From Parvibaculum sp964560165 (GTDB lineage: Bacteria > Pseudomonadota > Alphaproteobacteria > Parvibaculales > Parvibaculaceae), in NCBI GenBank assembly GCA_964560165.1, contig CAZLLB010000172.1, positions 1-7,440 of the forward strand: DNA of 7,440 nt, given 5' to 3'. Numbering within the stretch: position 1 is the stretch's first letter; every line of letters starts with the position of its first letter. Under the pieces are notes generated by a model. The model did not search any database, was not told the origin of the DNA, and saw only the letters and a list, made by a program, of their open reading frames with translations. Below, in pieces: positions 1-6,888 of this stretch. The translations under genes and the position numbers were made by a program.

Positions 1-588
1 CGCCGAGAAGTGCTCTGCGTCTTCCGCCGTGATGGCGGTTACGGCGTCGGCCCGGTCAACCATCTCGCGCTCAAGTTCGGCGGCCTTGCGGGCATCGCGA
101 AGCAGCGCCATGCCCTTGAAGACGTTGCCGTCGAAATTGCCAGCGACATTGGCGCGCGTTGTTTCCTCGTGATTGTGCGAAACGTAAATGAGCCGAGGCC
201 CGCTGGCTCCTTCGCCGCTATGTTCATGGTGAAGTAACGGGAGCGCCCAGCCGGAATAAAGCCCGTCCATGATAATCGCGTCCCATTGGCGCTGGGCGAG
301 AAGCTGACGGAAACGGTGGCGCATGGCCCATGTTCCCGAGCGATGCGCGATATGCGGGAGGTGCGAAAAGAAGCTCCGCCAAGCAGGCCGCTCCTGCTGG
401 GGAACGAGCCACCAGCGAATGTTTTCATTTCCATCGCCGTCGCGGCGCGGGGAGTCGTCGCATTCGAAACACAACACATCCACTTCGGCGCCTTCGTCAG
501 CTAGCGCTTCGATGAGACGCCCGGAGTAAATCCTTTGCCCGTCATGCTCAGGCATCGGGTCGATCCAGGTCAGCCAGAGGCAGCGCAT
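1..588 (-). CDS. GT-B (GT4-like) glycosyltransferase, N-terminal part, cut by the left window edge
   Basis: The frame runs open from the ATG at 588 to base 1, giving 196 residues with no stop. The protein starts MRCLWLTWIDPMPEHDGQRI, followed by YSGRLIEAL. A short hydrophobic strand, then a glycine-containing loop, then a helix is how GT-B family 4 glycosyltransferases begin. A strand followed by YVSHNHEET at about residues 135-143 matches the 'HN-E' acceptor-domain motif of that family, and DRADAVTAIT (178-187) matches the usual 'aD-vtaiS' strand before the second domain. The nucleotide-sugar-binding C-terminal domain lies outside the window. It probably adds one sugar to the lipid-linked repeat unit on the cytoplasmic side of the membrane; donor and linkage cannot be told. 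The start lies 11 nt after the stop of the sugar-phosphate transferase gene, so it is probably co-transcribed. No strong Shine-Dalgarno sequence precedes it; the nearest purine run is over 15 nt upstream. Confidence 0.85.
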   Translation of the reverse strand, partial: MRCLWLTWIDPMPEHDGQRIYSGRLIEALADEGAEVDVLCFECDDSPRRDGDGNENIRWWLVPQQERPAWRSFFSHLPHIAHRSGTWAMRHRFRQLLAQRQWDAIIMDGLYSGWALPLLHHEHSGEGASGPRLIYVSHNHEETTRANVAGNFDGNVFKGMALLRDARKAAELEREMVDRADAVTAITAEDAEHFSA

Positions 589-599
589 TTTTGAACCGG

Positions 600-2075
600 T
601 CAAAAGGCGTTCTTTCCGGTGAAGCCGCCAAGCACGGTCATCCAGATGATCTTGATGTCGAGCCAGAGCGACCATTTTTCGATATAGACGAGATCATATT
701 CGACGCGCTTGCGAATTTGCTCGAGCGTTTCGGTCTCGCCGCGCCAGCCATTGACCTGCGCCCAGCCCGTGATGCCGGGCTTGACGCGATGGCGCGAGGC
801 GTAGTCGCGCACTGCCTCGTCATAAAGCCGACCGGCGGCCTTGGCCGAAAGCGCATGGGGGCGCGGGCCGACAATCGACATTTCGCCGCGCACGACGTTG
901 AGGAATTGTGGCAGCTCATCGAGACTGTATTTGCGCAGCGTTGCGCCGAGCCGGGTGATGCGCGGGTCGCCGCGCTGGGTGAGCTGTTCGGCGTTTTCAT
1001 CGCGCCGGTCATCGTACATCGTGCGGAATTTATAGATTTCGATGAGCTGATTGTTGAAGCCATAGCGTTTCTGGCGAAAGAACACGGGGCCGGGACTGTC
1101 GAACTTGATGAGAGCGGCGATGCCGAGCATGACTGGAGAAATCATCGCGAGAATAAGCGCCGATGCGACGCGGTCCTCGACATCCTTCAGGACCGATTGC
1201 CAATCGGATAGAGGCTTGTTCAAAACATTGAGCAGCGGCAGTGTGCCGATATGAGTGAGATTTGCGTGAGGCAGGTGGAAGCTCATCAGCCCCGCGCAGA
1301 GGCGAACATCGACCGGCAGCGTTTTCAGCTTGGCGGTGATCGCAAGCAGGCGCTCTTCCTCGGTCGGCGATACGGCGATGATGACAGTGTCGAGCGGATG
1401 CCTGCGAATGAACCGCTCCAGCGCATCCAGATCGCCAAGTACCGGGCGGCCCGCATAGGCTTTCGGTGTAGGAACGGTACCTTGCGTGTCGTCATCGTCG
1501 AAAATGCCGACGACGCAAACGCCCGATTGCGCCTGATTGCCGAAATGATCGATCAGGCGACGAGTGGTTGGCCCCAGACCGATCACGGCGACGTTGCGGC
1601 GCAAGCGCCCCTCCTCGATCCATGTCCGACTGCGCGCATAGAGAACGAGGCGACCGGCGGCAAGTCCAGCCCATGCCATGACAAACCAGATGGCGGACCA
1701 GACGCGGGAATAGGCCTCGGAATATTTGGCCAGAAAGCCGATAGCGATCAGCGTGACGGCGACGCTTGCCCACCCCATGGTGAGGCGGCGAAGGCTGTTT
1801 GAGGGCTGGAGCAGCGCATCGAATTCATAGACGCCCCACAAGCGAAAGAGATTGAGCGCGATGAGCGATCCGAAAAGCAGGATCATCACATAATCGGACC
1901 ATAGGGCATCGGGCTTGCTGATCAGCCACACGCCATAGGCGAGCGCGCCACTGCCAAGAATGATGGCGACGTCATAAGCGGCCATCAATCCACGAACGAT
2001 CGGCTCGGACACTGGCTTATGGGCGGCGGATGAGGAACCGATCTCTGCCTCCACCGCTGAAAACAACTCGGCCAT
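600..2075 (-). CDS. wcaJ: WcaJ-type undecaprenyl-phosphate hexose (glucose) phosphotransferase
   Basis: A membrane enzyme that moves a hexose-1-phosphate, probably from UDP-glucose, onto undecaprenyl phosphate and so starts the repeat unit. With the chosen start it has 491 residues, normal for the family. Four N-terminal membrane segments are visible at about 32-52, 62-80, 98-116 and 125-146. A Rossmann-like domain follows (NVAVIGLG at 161-168, then DTVIIAVSP at 229-237). A hydrophobic segment at about 303-323 leads into the bacterial sugar transferase domain: KFRTM (349-353), SLDELPQ (384-390) with the catalytic Asp-Glu pair at 386-387, IVGPRP (401-406) and KPGITGWAQVNG (432-443). The C-terminus GFTGKNAF is typical of this group. 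The ATG at 2075 was chosen because GAGG sits 5 nt upstream; ATGs at 2105 and 2138 are possible alternatives, and the frame stays open to 2417 inside the upstream gene. UDP-galactose as donor cannot be excluded. The gene symbol is a family label. Confidence 0.93.
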   Translation of the reverse strand: MAELFSAVEAEIGSSSAAHKPVSEPIVRGLMAAYDVAIILGSGALAYGVWLISKPDALWSDYVMILLFGSLIALNLFRLWGVYEFDALLQPSNSLRRLTMGWASVAVTLIAIGFLAKYSEAYSRVWSAIWFVMAWAGLAAGRLVLYARSRTWIEEGRLRRNVAVIGLGPTTRRLIDHFGNQAQSGVCVVGIFDDDDTQGTVPTPKAYAGRPVLGDLDALERFIRRHPLDTVIIAVSPTEEERLLAITAKLKTLPVDVRLCAGLMSFHLPHANLTHIGTLPLLNVLNKPLSDWQSVLKDVEDRVASALILAMISPVMLGIAALIKFDSPGPVFFRQKRYGFNNQLIEIYKFRTMYDDRRDENAEQLTQRGDPRITRLGATLRKYSLDELPQFLNVVRGEMSIVGPRPHALSAKAAGRLYDEAVRDYASRHRVKPGITGWAQVNGWRGETETLEQIRKRVEYDLVYIEKWSLWLDIKIIWMTVLGGFTGKNAF

Positions 2076-2080
2076 GTCAA

Positions 2081-2084
2081 CCTC
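2081..2084 (-). promoter_or_regulatory. Ribosome binding site deciding the start of the WcaJ-type gene
   Basis: GAGG (within AAAGCGAGG) lies 5 nt before the ATG at 2075. The in-frame ATGs at 2105 and 2138 have no comparable purine-rich sequence in front of them, so this site favours the 491-residue form. Confidence 0.55.
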
Positions 2085-2161
2085 GCTTTGGATCACTGAA
2101 CGCATCGCGAAACCGAACGCGAGCAGGTGTTTTGCCATGCCCGCCGGGGAGGTTGTTGTGA

Positions 2162-3421
2162 TCAGCGCAAGGGTGAAGCGTGACCAGTCTGCGACTTGAA
2201 AACAGCCGCGCTTTCCGCTGCGCCCGAAGAGGTGGTGTCGGAAATTGCGTCGAATAGAGCGGCGGCAAAACAGCGCGGTTTGCGCGAAGCGGCGAAGGTC
2301 GCCGCGCGGGCGGAATCGAAATGTTGGGACGGGTTGCGGGCTGCCGTTTCGATTGCGGCAGCGAGAGCTGCTGGATTGCATGTGTCGATGCAAAGGCCCA
2401 GCGCATGCTCGCGGCATAATTTTCCAAGCAGGCCGTAACTTTGTGTAATGACAGGCTTGCCTGCATTGGCGGCCCAGAGAAGCACACCGCTCGAACCGAC
2501 AAATCTTTTATACGGCGCGAGCACCACATCGCAGCGGCGGATGAGTGCGCTCAGTTCATCCATCGGCAGGTGCCGGTTATCGAGTGCTAGATGTAGCGCC
2601 GGTTGGGCATGGCGTAATGCGTCGGCGGATTCTTGAACCAGCGTTTCGATCTCCGGCTCAATGCGCCCGGCGATAATGACGGAGATTTTCTCAGCCGTGC
2701 CGGGAGCGATCTCGCGCAAGGCCGCGAGCAGGGTGAGGATGCCTTTGCGCTCGGCAAGCGCGCCAAAGAGCAGGAACGTGGTGCGGGCGTTCGACGTATC
2801 TCGTGCTATCGCGCCGGGTGGAGCGAGCGGAAAGGCGGGATCACCGATGGCTTCTACTTTGTAGCCTCGCGCGAAGACATGCTTTGCATGAGCGGGAAAA
2901 TAAAGATCGAGAGAAAGAACCTTGCGCACAGCACCGTTGCGCAGCATCAACGCATAGAGAATGCGCTTTCTGAAATCGCGGATGCGCTCTCGCACATTCG
3001 GTGCATTGCCGGGATCAAGCTCGCGATAATGCGTCGATGGCCGAAAAAGGATGCCGCTGATCGGCTTGCTCCCGGCTCGAAAGCCGAGCGCAAAGGGCAA
3101 GGAGAGATGATCGAGACTGAGAAAGACGCCATGCCCGGCTCCAGAGCGCTTCAGGTGGCGGCGCATCACCCACCAGCGCACAAAGCCGCTGACGGGAAGG
3201 AAGCTGTGCAGGCAAAGCCGGTTTTCGCTCGCACCAAGCGGCACGATGTCGATATGCGCGGACGGGGCAAGCTCGGCCGCCAATTCTGGCGCCACGACAA
3301 AAGTGATGCGCCAGCCGGGGTGCTCCTGCTCTGCGAAGTACCGCAGATGCGCGAGCCATTCGCGCGTATGTCCATGCGGGTCTGGTTCGAAGATCAGCAC
3401 ATGTGGCGGTGCGCTTTCCAT
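2162..3421 (-). CDS. Divergent GT-B glycosyltransferase (GT4-like)
   Basis: A 419-residue soluble glycosyltransferase, probably adding one sugar to the growing lipid-linked repeat unit in the cytoplasm. HVLIFEPDPHGHTREWL (7-23) is the first strand and loop of the N-terminal domain. The C-terminal domain begins near 214 with TFLLFGALAERKGI (215-228), the usual opening strand with 'R-K-G', followed by SVIIAGRIEP (247-256). The donor-side segment is CDVVLAPYKR (297-306), FVGSSGVLLWAANAGKPVI (307-325) and YGLLGKL (329-335). The standard E-X7-E pair of GT4 enzymes is not apparent: GSSG stands where the first Glu would be expected. The last roughly 20 residues look unstructured. Its ATG shares one base with the stop of the preceding gene (TGATG at 3423-3419), which suggests translational coupling. 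I recognise the fold from these motifs but not a specific enzyme; donor and linkage are unknown. Confidence 0.87.
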   Translation of the reverse strand: MESAPPHVLIFEPDPHGHTREWLAHLRYFAEQEHPGWRITFVVAPELAAELAPSAHIDIVPLGASENRLCLHSFLPVSGFVRWWVMRRHLKRSGAGHGVFLSLDHLSLPFALGFRAGSKPISGILFRPSTHYRELDPGNAPNVRERIRDFRKRILYALMLRNGAVRKVLSLDLYFPAHAKHVFARGYKVEAIGDPAFPLAPPGAIARDTSNARTTFLLFGALAERKGILTLLAALREIAPGTAEKISVIIAGRIEPEIETLVQESADALRHAQPALHLALDNRHLPMDELSALIRRCDVVLAPYKRFVGSSGVLLWAANAGKPVITQSYGLLGKLCREHALGLCIDTCNPAALAAAIETAARNPSQHFDSARAATFAASRKPRCFAAALFDAISDTTSSGAAESAAVFKSQTGHASPLR

Positions 3422-3423
3422 CA
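3419..3423 (-). other. Overlapping stop and start (TGATG) between the two glycosyltransferase genes
   Basis: The TGA that ends the WcaI-family gene and the ATG that starts the next glycosyltransferase share the base at 3421. Such overlaps usually mean re-initiation by the same ribosome. The sequence upstream has only a weak purine-rich element, which fits coupling. Confidence 0.85.
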
Positions 3424-4647
3424 GCCGACGCCGCGCACCGCCGACATGAAGTCGTGCAGTACTTTCGGCTTGGCATGATGGGCGAGAACATGCGCGCGCC
3501 CTCGCGCACCAAGTTCGTCGCGCAAACCATCGTTTTCCGCCAGTTCCAGTACCGCGTCGGCAAAGGCTGCGGGATTATTCGGCGGCACACATAGAAAGGC
3601 GCCCGTCTCTTTTTGCATATGGCACAGGAGGCTACCCGGCTCCGCTGTGGCGATGAAAGGCCGCCCTGCTGCCATGATCGCGAATATCTTGGACGGCACG
3701 GCGTAGTCTGCGGCCTGCGGGTTCTGCGGCACGAGATGAATATCGCCTTCCGACAGCGCTTCATTGAGACGGGAGGGCGGCAGGAGCGGGCGGAACTCTA
3801 TATTGCGCAGACCCAGCGACTGCGCCGTTTCGATGAGGTTGCGGGCTTCGCGACCTTCGCCGCGCAGGACGATGCGAATGGTGGGGCGCGCCGTTTGCAA
3901 CAGGCTCGCCAGATCGAGAATTTGTGCAAGCGACTGCTTCTTGCCGAAATTGCCGCTATAGATGACCGTCATGGGCCGGGCGCAGCGCCGTCGATCGTTG
4001 GGAAAGATTTTATCGGTGTCGATCCAGATCGGGAGAACGCTGATCGGCACATTTACACCGCGATTGAGAAGCTGCTGGCGCATATTTTCCGATAGCACGA
4101 GCACCAGGTCGGTGCGGTTGAGCGCCACGCGCTCGACGGCGCGCAGGCAAGATAGAACCGTGCTGCCACCAATCATGCCGAGCCCGGCGGCAAGGCCAGA
4201 TTCGATGTCGTGAATGACCGCGACATGCCTGCCGCCCTTACGCGTCATGATCGTGCCGAGGATGACAGTCAGGATCGAGGGGCAGAGCGAAACCACATGA
4301 CTCTGGCGGCGCACGCGGCCTCGCGCCAATTCGAACAGGCTGCGCATCAGAAAATGCGCATCCACCGTCATGCGCCGCAACGCGCCGCCGCCACCCGCGA
4401 CGCGATTTGGAACGCGTGTGATGGAGACACCGTCGAGGATTTCACGGTCGTGATCGCCTGTTCGATAATCGGCGAAGATCGCGTCGCCTGGATAATGCGG
4501 GCGGCCGGTGAGAACACGCACCTCCAGCTCATGCGTCAGCCACTCCGCCATATCGCCGCAATAGGGACCGGAGCCGATCAGCTCAGGCCGGTAATATTGC
4601 GTGACGAAGAGCGCGCCGTTCTCACTTGTCGGTGCAAGGGTTTTCAT
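3421..4647 (-). CDS. wcaI: WcaI-family glycosyltransferase
   Basis: A 408-residue GT-B enzyme of the family that includes WcaI of colanic acid synthesis. The N-terminal signature is ALFVTQYYRPELIGSGPYCG (12-31) followed by DMAEWL (32-37) and VLTGRPHYPG (45-54). IHDIESGLAAGLGM (145-158) matches the conserved 'D-(2-5 residues)-A-(1-3)-LG' stretch. The second domain opens with VIYSGNFGKKQSL (228-240), continues with RIVLRGEG (258-265), and has the donor-binding segment YAVPSKIFAIMAAGRP (315-330). In this family PSK replaces the first Glu of the GT4 E-X7-E motif. The start is 3 nt after the stop of the kinase gene, and the end overlaps the next start by one base. It probably transfers a sugar to the lipid-linked intermediate at the inner face of the membrane. 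The symbol names the family only; fucosyl transfer, as proposed for E. coli WcaI, should not be assumed. Confidence 0.9.
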   Translation of the reverse strand: MKTLAPTSENGALFVTQYYRPELIGSGPYCGDMAEWLTHELEVRVLTGRPHYPGDAIFADYRTGDHDREILDGVSITRVPNRVAGGGGALRRMTVDAHFLMRSLFELARGRVRRQSHVVSLCPSILTVILGTIMTRKGGRHVAVIHDIESGLAAGLGMIGGSTVLSCLRAVERVALNRTDLVLVLSENMRQQLLNRGVNVPISVLPIWIDTDKIFPNDRRRCARPMTVIYSGNFGKKQSLAQILDLASLLQTARPTIRIVLRGEGREARNLIETAQSLGLRNIEFRPLLPPSRLNEALSEGDIHLVPQNPQAADYAVPSKIFAIMAAGRPFIATAEPGSLLCHMQKETGAFLCVPPNNPAAFADAVLELAENDGLRDELGARGRAHVLAHHAKPKVLHDFMSAVRGVG

Positions 4648-4650
4648 CGC

Positions 4651-6888
4651 TTACACCGCTCTGGTTGCAAGCGCATTGCCGCCGCGCCGATAGGTGTAGT
4701 GGAGGTCCACGGAGGCATAGCGTTTGTAGAGCTTGGGATCGACCTGCGTGAGCGCGACGCCTGCGATATGGCCACCGGACATGCGGATCTGCTTCGTGGC
4801 GTCTGCCACGACATCCTGAGAGGTATGCTTCCAGCGGCTGACAAAAATCGTCGTGTCGGCCAAACGGGAATAATGCAGCGCCTCGCTGCCGACCAGCACG
4901 GGCGGCGTGTCGAGAATGACGATCTCATAGTGACGCGCCAGCGACTTCAGGAGCGCGTTCATGCGTTCAAAATCTGGAACGTAGCCAGCATCCGCCGGAG
5001 CACGTCCGGCAAATATGGCGTGAAGGCCCGATGCCGGATCGCGATAGACGGCCTCGTCAGGCGTCGCTTCACCGTCGAGAAGATCAATAAGCCCCGCCTG
5101 CTGCCTTTGTCCGAGCAGGGTGTGAATGGTCGGACGACGCAGGTCGCCATCAACGATGATGACGCGGCGGCCTGTATAGGCGAGCAGACGTGCCATGGAA
5201 ATACTGAGAAGCGACTTGCCTTCGTCCGGCACAGACGAGGTCATCATGATGACGGTGGGCGCTTCGCCGCTATGCGCCAGCACAAGGCGGGTGTGAAGTT
5301 TGCGCACAGCCTCGCTGAAGGGCGAGGTAGGATCGCGCAGAACATGACTTGCCGCCGCCGAAGGTTTGAAAGCCGGGACCATCGCCAGCGTCGGCAGGCC
5401 GGTCGCCTTCTCCACATCCTCGCTTGTGCGCAAGGAACGATCGAGGGCTTCCGCCAGTAGCGCGAGCAAGGTGCCGAGCATCAATCCCGCAAGGATCGCA
5501 CCGGCGATGATGGCGAGCTTGGGTGGAAAGTCCGCCCGGTCGGGTATGCCCGCTTGAGAGATAACCCAGGCATCGGGCTGCTGGAAATCGCGCTGGGCGG
5601 AACTCTGCTTGTAGCCTTGCAGGAAATTCTCAAAGAGCTGGCGGCTGGCATCTGCTTCTCTCTCCAGCTCGTGCAGCTTGATCGACTGCTCATTCGATTG
5701 CCCGACCTGGCCTTGCGCGCGATCAAGGCTCGCCTTCAAGGCATTGTAGCGCGCTTGCGCCGCTATTTGCTGGTTCTGGAGGCTGGCGACGATCTGGCCA
5801 ACCTGCGCCTTCGACTTTGCATCTATGTCCGCGATCTGGGCGCGTATGTTTCTGATCTGCGGATGCTTTGGTCCATAGATGGCGGAAAGCTGGGCGGCCT
5901 GCTGCTCGATCTCCGTCCGCTTTTCTTCGAGCGCCTGGATGATCGGAGACGCCAGAACCTGAGGGATGCTCTTTGCGCTCTTGCCCTCACGCAGCATCGC
6001 CTTGGCCTGCCCAAGCTGGGCATCGGCTTCCGCCTTTGCGCTTTCGGCGAGGACGAGTTGTGTGTTGATTTCGCCCATCTGTTGCGACGTCACGGATTCG
6101 GTGTTGGTCGCGTAAAGCCCATTTTGCCGCCGATAGTCCTCGACCGCGCGCTCATCCTTGTCGAGCTGCTGGCGAAGCGTCGTGAGTTGGCCAGACAGCC
6201 ACTTATTGGCGCGCTCGGTTGTCTCCGCCTTCAAAACGAGTTGCTGCTCGATATAGAGATCGGCGAAAGCGTTGACGATGCGCGCCGCCTTGAGCGGGCT
6301 TTGCGAGCGAACGGTAATTTCAAGGACATGCGAACGGTCAGCCGGTGTGGCATCGACGGCGGAGAGGAGTGTGGATATGACACGCTGAAACGCCCGGTCC
6401 GCCTGCTGTGGGGAGGCGCTGTCGGCAGGCACGGCTTGCGAGCCGAAAATGCTGGCCTTGAGACGAGAAAGGAGCGACGGCGGTCGAAGCGCCGGATTGA
6501 ATTCGGGGTCATGGTCGAGCCCCAGCCGATGCACGACACGCTCGGCCAGAGCGCGGGATTCAACGACATGGGATTGACTTTCGATCGTATCGCGGTCAAC
6601 GACGAGCTTGTCGAGCGCGGCCTGCGCTCCGCCCGCATTGCTGCTTTGCATCCCGATCAGCACTTCCGCCGTGGCGGAAAATAGCGGCGTCATGGAATTG
6701 ATCAACGCAAAGCCGCCCGCCGTCAGGACGGCGGTGCTCACCAATATCAGAAGTTTCTGCCGCCAAAGCTTGCGCAGCACGCCGACCAGTTCGGAGGGGC
6801 CGGAGGATTCTCCGGCATCCATATCTGCGATATCTCTGTGACGCGCGAAAACGGACTGCGGGCCTGCAACTTGCTCTGGAAGATTCAT
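4651..6888 (-). CDS. wzc: Wzc-type polysaccharide co-polymerase with BY-kinase domain
   Basis: An inner-membrane protein of 745 residues that sets polymer length and works with the outer-membrane export protein. It shows a Wzz-type region with a first membrane segment at about 45-64, a long periplasmic part with heptad-rich helices (about 220-300 and 320-430), and a second membrane segment at about 457-480 preceded by a proline-containing stretch (GIPDRADFPPK, 447-457). The cytoplasmic tyrosine autokinase follows: Walker A at SSVPDEGKS (551-559, Lys558), Walker A' at VIIVDGDLRRP (576-586) and Walker B at IVILDTPPV (656-664, Asp660). The C-terminus has four tyrosines (721, 724, 731, 733), the likely autophosphorylation cluster. 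The usual EX2RX2R oligomerisation motif reads E526-R529-H532. The length matches one-chain proteobacterial members rather than the split two-protein systems of Firmicutes. The start directly follows the upstream stop and has a strong ribosome binding site. A Wzb-like phosphatase partner is expected but not in the window. Confidence 0.95.
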   Translation of the reverse strand: MNLPEQVAGPQSVFARHRDIADMDAGESSGPSELVGVLRKLWRQKLLILVSTAVLTAGGFALINSMTPLFSATAEVLIGMQSSNAGGAQAALDKLVVDRDTIESQSHVVESRALAERVVHRLGLDHDPEFNPALRPPSLLSRLKASIFGSQAVPADSASPQQADRAFQRVISTLLSAVDATPADRSHVLEITVRSQSPLKAARIVNAFADLYIEQQLVLKAETTERANKWLSGQLTTLRQQLDKDERAVEDYRRQNGLYATNTESVTSQQMGEINTQLVLAESAKAEADAQLGQAKAMLREGKSAKSIPQVLASPIIQALEEKRTEIEQQAAQLSAIYGPKHPQIRNIRAQIADIDAKSKAQVGQIVASLQNQQIAAQARYNALKASLDRAQGQVGQSNEQSIKLHELEREADASRQLFENFLQGYKQSSAQRDFQQPDAWVISQAGIPDRADFPPKLAIIAGAILAGLMLGTLLALLAEALDRSLRTSEDVEKATGLPTLAMVPAFKPSAAASHVLRDPTSPFSEAVRKLHTRLVLAHSGEAPTVIMMTSSVPDEGKSLLSISMARLLAYTGRRVIIVDGDLRRPTIHTLLGQRQQAGLIDLLDGEATPDEAVYRDPASGLHAIFAGRAPADAGYVPDFERMNALLKSLARHYEIVILDTPPVLVGSEALHYSRLADTTIFVSRWKHTSQDVVADATKQIRMSGGHIAGVALTQVDPKLYKRYASVDLHYTYRRGGNALATRAV

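Noticed and set aside
39..479. 146-codon minus-strand open frame
   Set aside because: It overlaps the partial glycosyltransferase in another frame. Only the frame ending at base 1 shows GT-B motifs; this one is low in hydrophobic structure and rich in Ser, Arg and Ala.
591..1211. 206-codon open frame on the plus strand
   Set aside because: It is antisense to the conserved sugar-transferase domain of the WcaJ-type gene, and its Asp/Ala/Glu-rich translation has no recognisable motif.
2075..2080. TTGACA on the minus strand resembling a -35 promoter element
   Set aside because: It overlaps the start codon of the WcaJ-type gene, and no TATAAT-like sequence lies 15-18 nt downstream, so it is probably chance.
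2140..2150. GC-rich CCCGCCGGGG as a possible terminator hairpin between genes
   Set aside because: The stem would be only three or four base pairs, with a very small loop and no following T-run on either strand.
2076..2417. In-frame N-terminal extension of the WcaJ-type protein (605 residues in total)
   Set aside because: Most of the extension overlaps the end of the upstream glycosyltransferase gene and is Arg/Ser-rich with no membrane segment or domain. The start at 2075 has a ribosome binding site and gives a normal family length.
2633..3478. 281-codon open frame on the plus strand
   Set aside because: It is antisense to the second glycosyltransferase, whose domains and motifs are clear in the minus frame. 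No coherent fold is visible in this one.
4210..5460. 416-codon open frame on the plus strand
   Set aside because: It lies antisense across the 5' part of the WcaI-family gene and the kinase domain of the Wzc-type gene. Its translation is rich in Arg, His and Asp with no recognisable domain, as expected for the reverse strand of GC-rich coding DNA.
5554..6684. 376-codon open frame on the plus strand
   Set aside because: It is fully antisense to the periplasmic part of the Wzc-type gene. The Leu/Arg-rich translation is what reversed coiled-coil codons give; there is no ribosome binding site or family motif.
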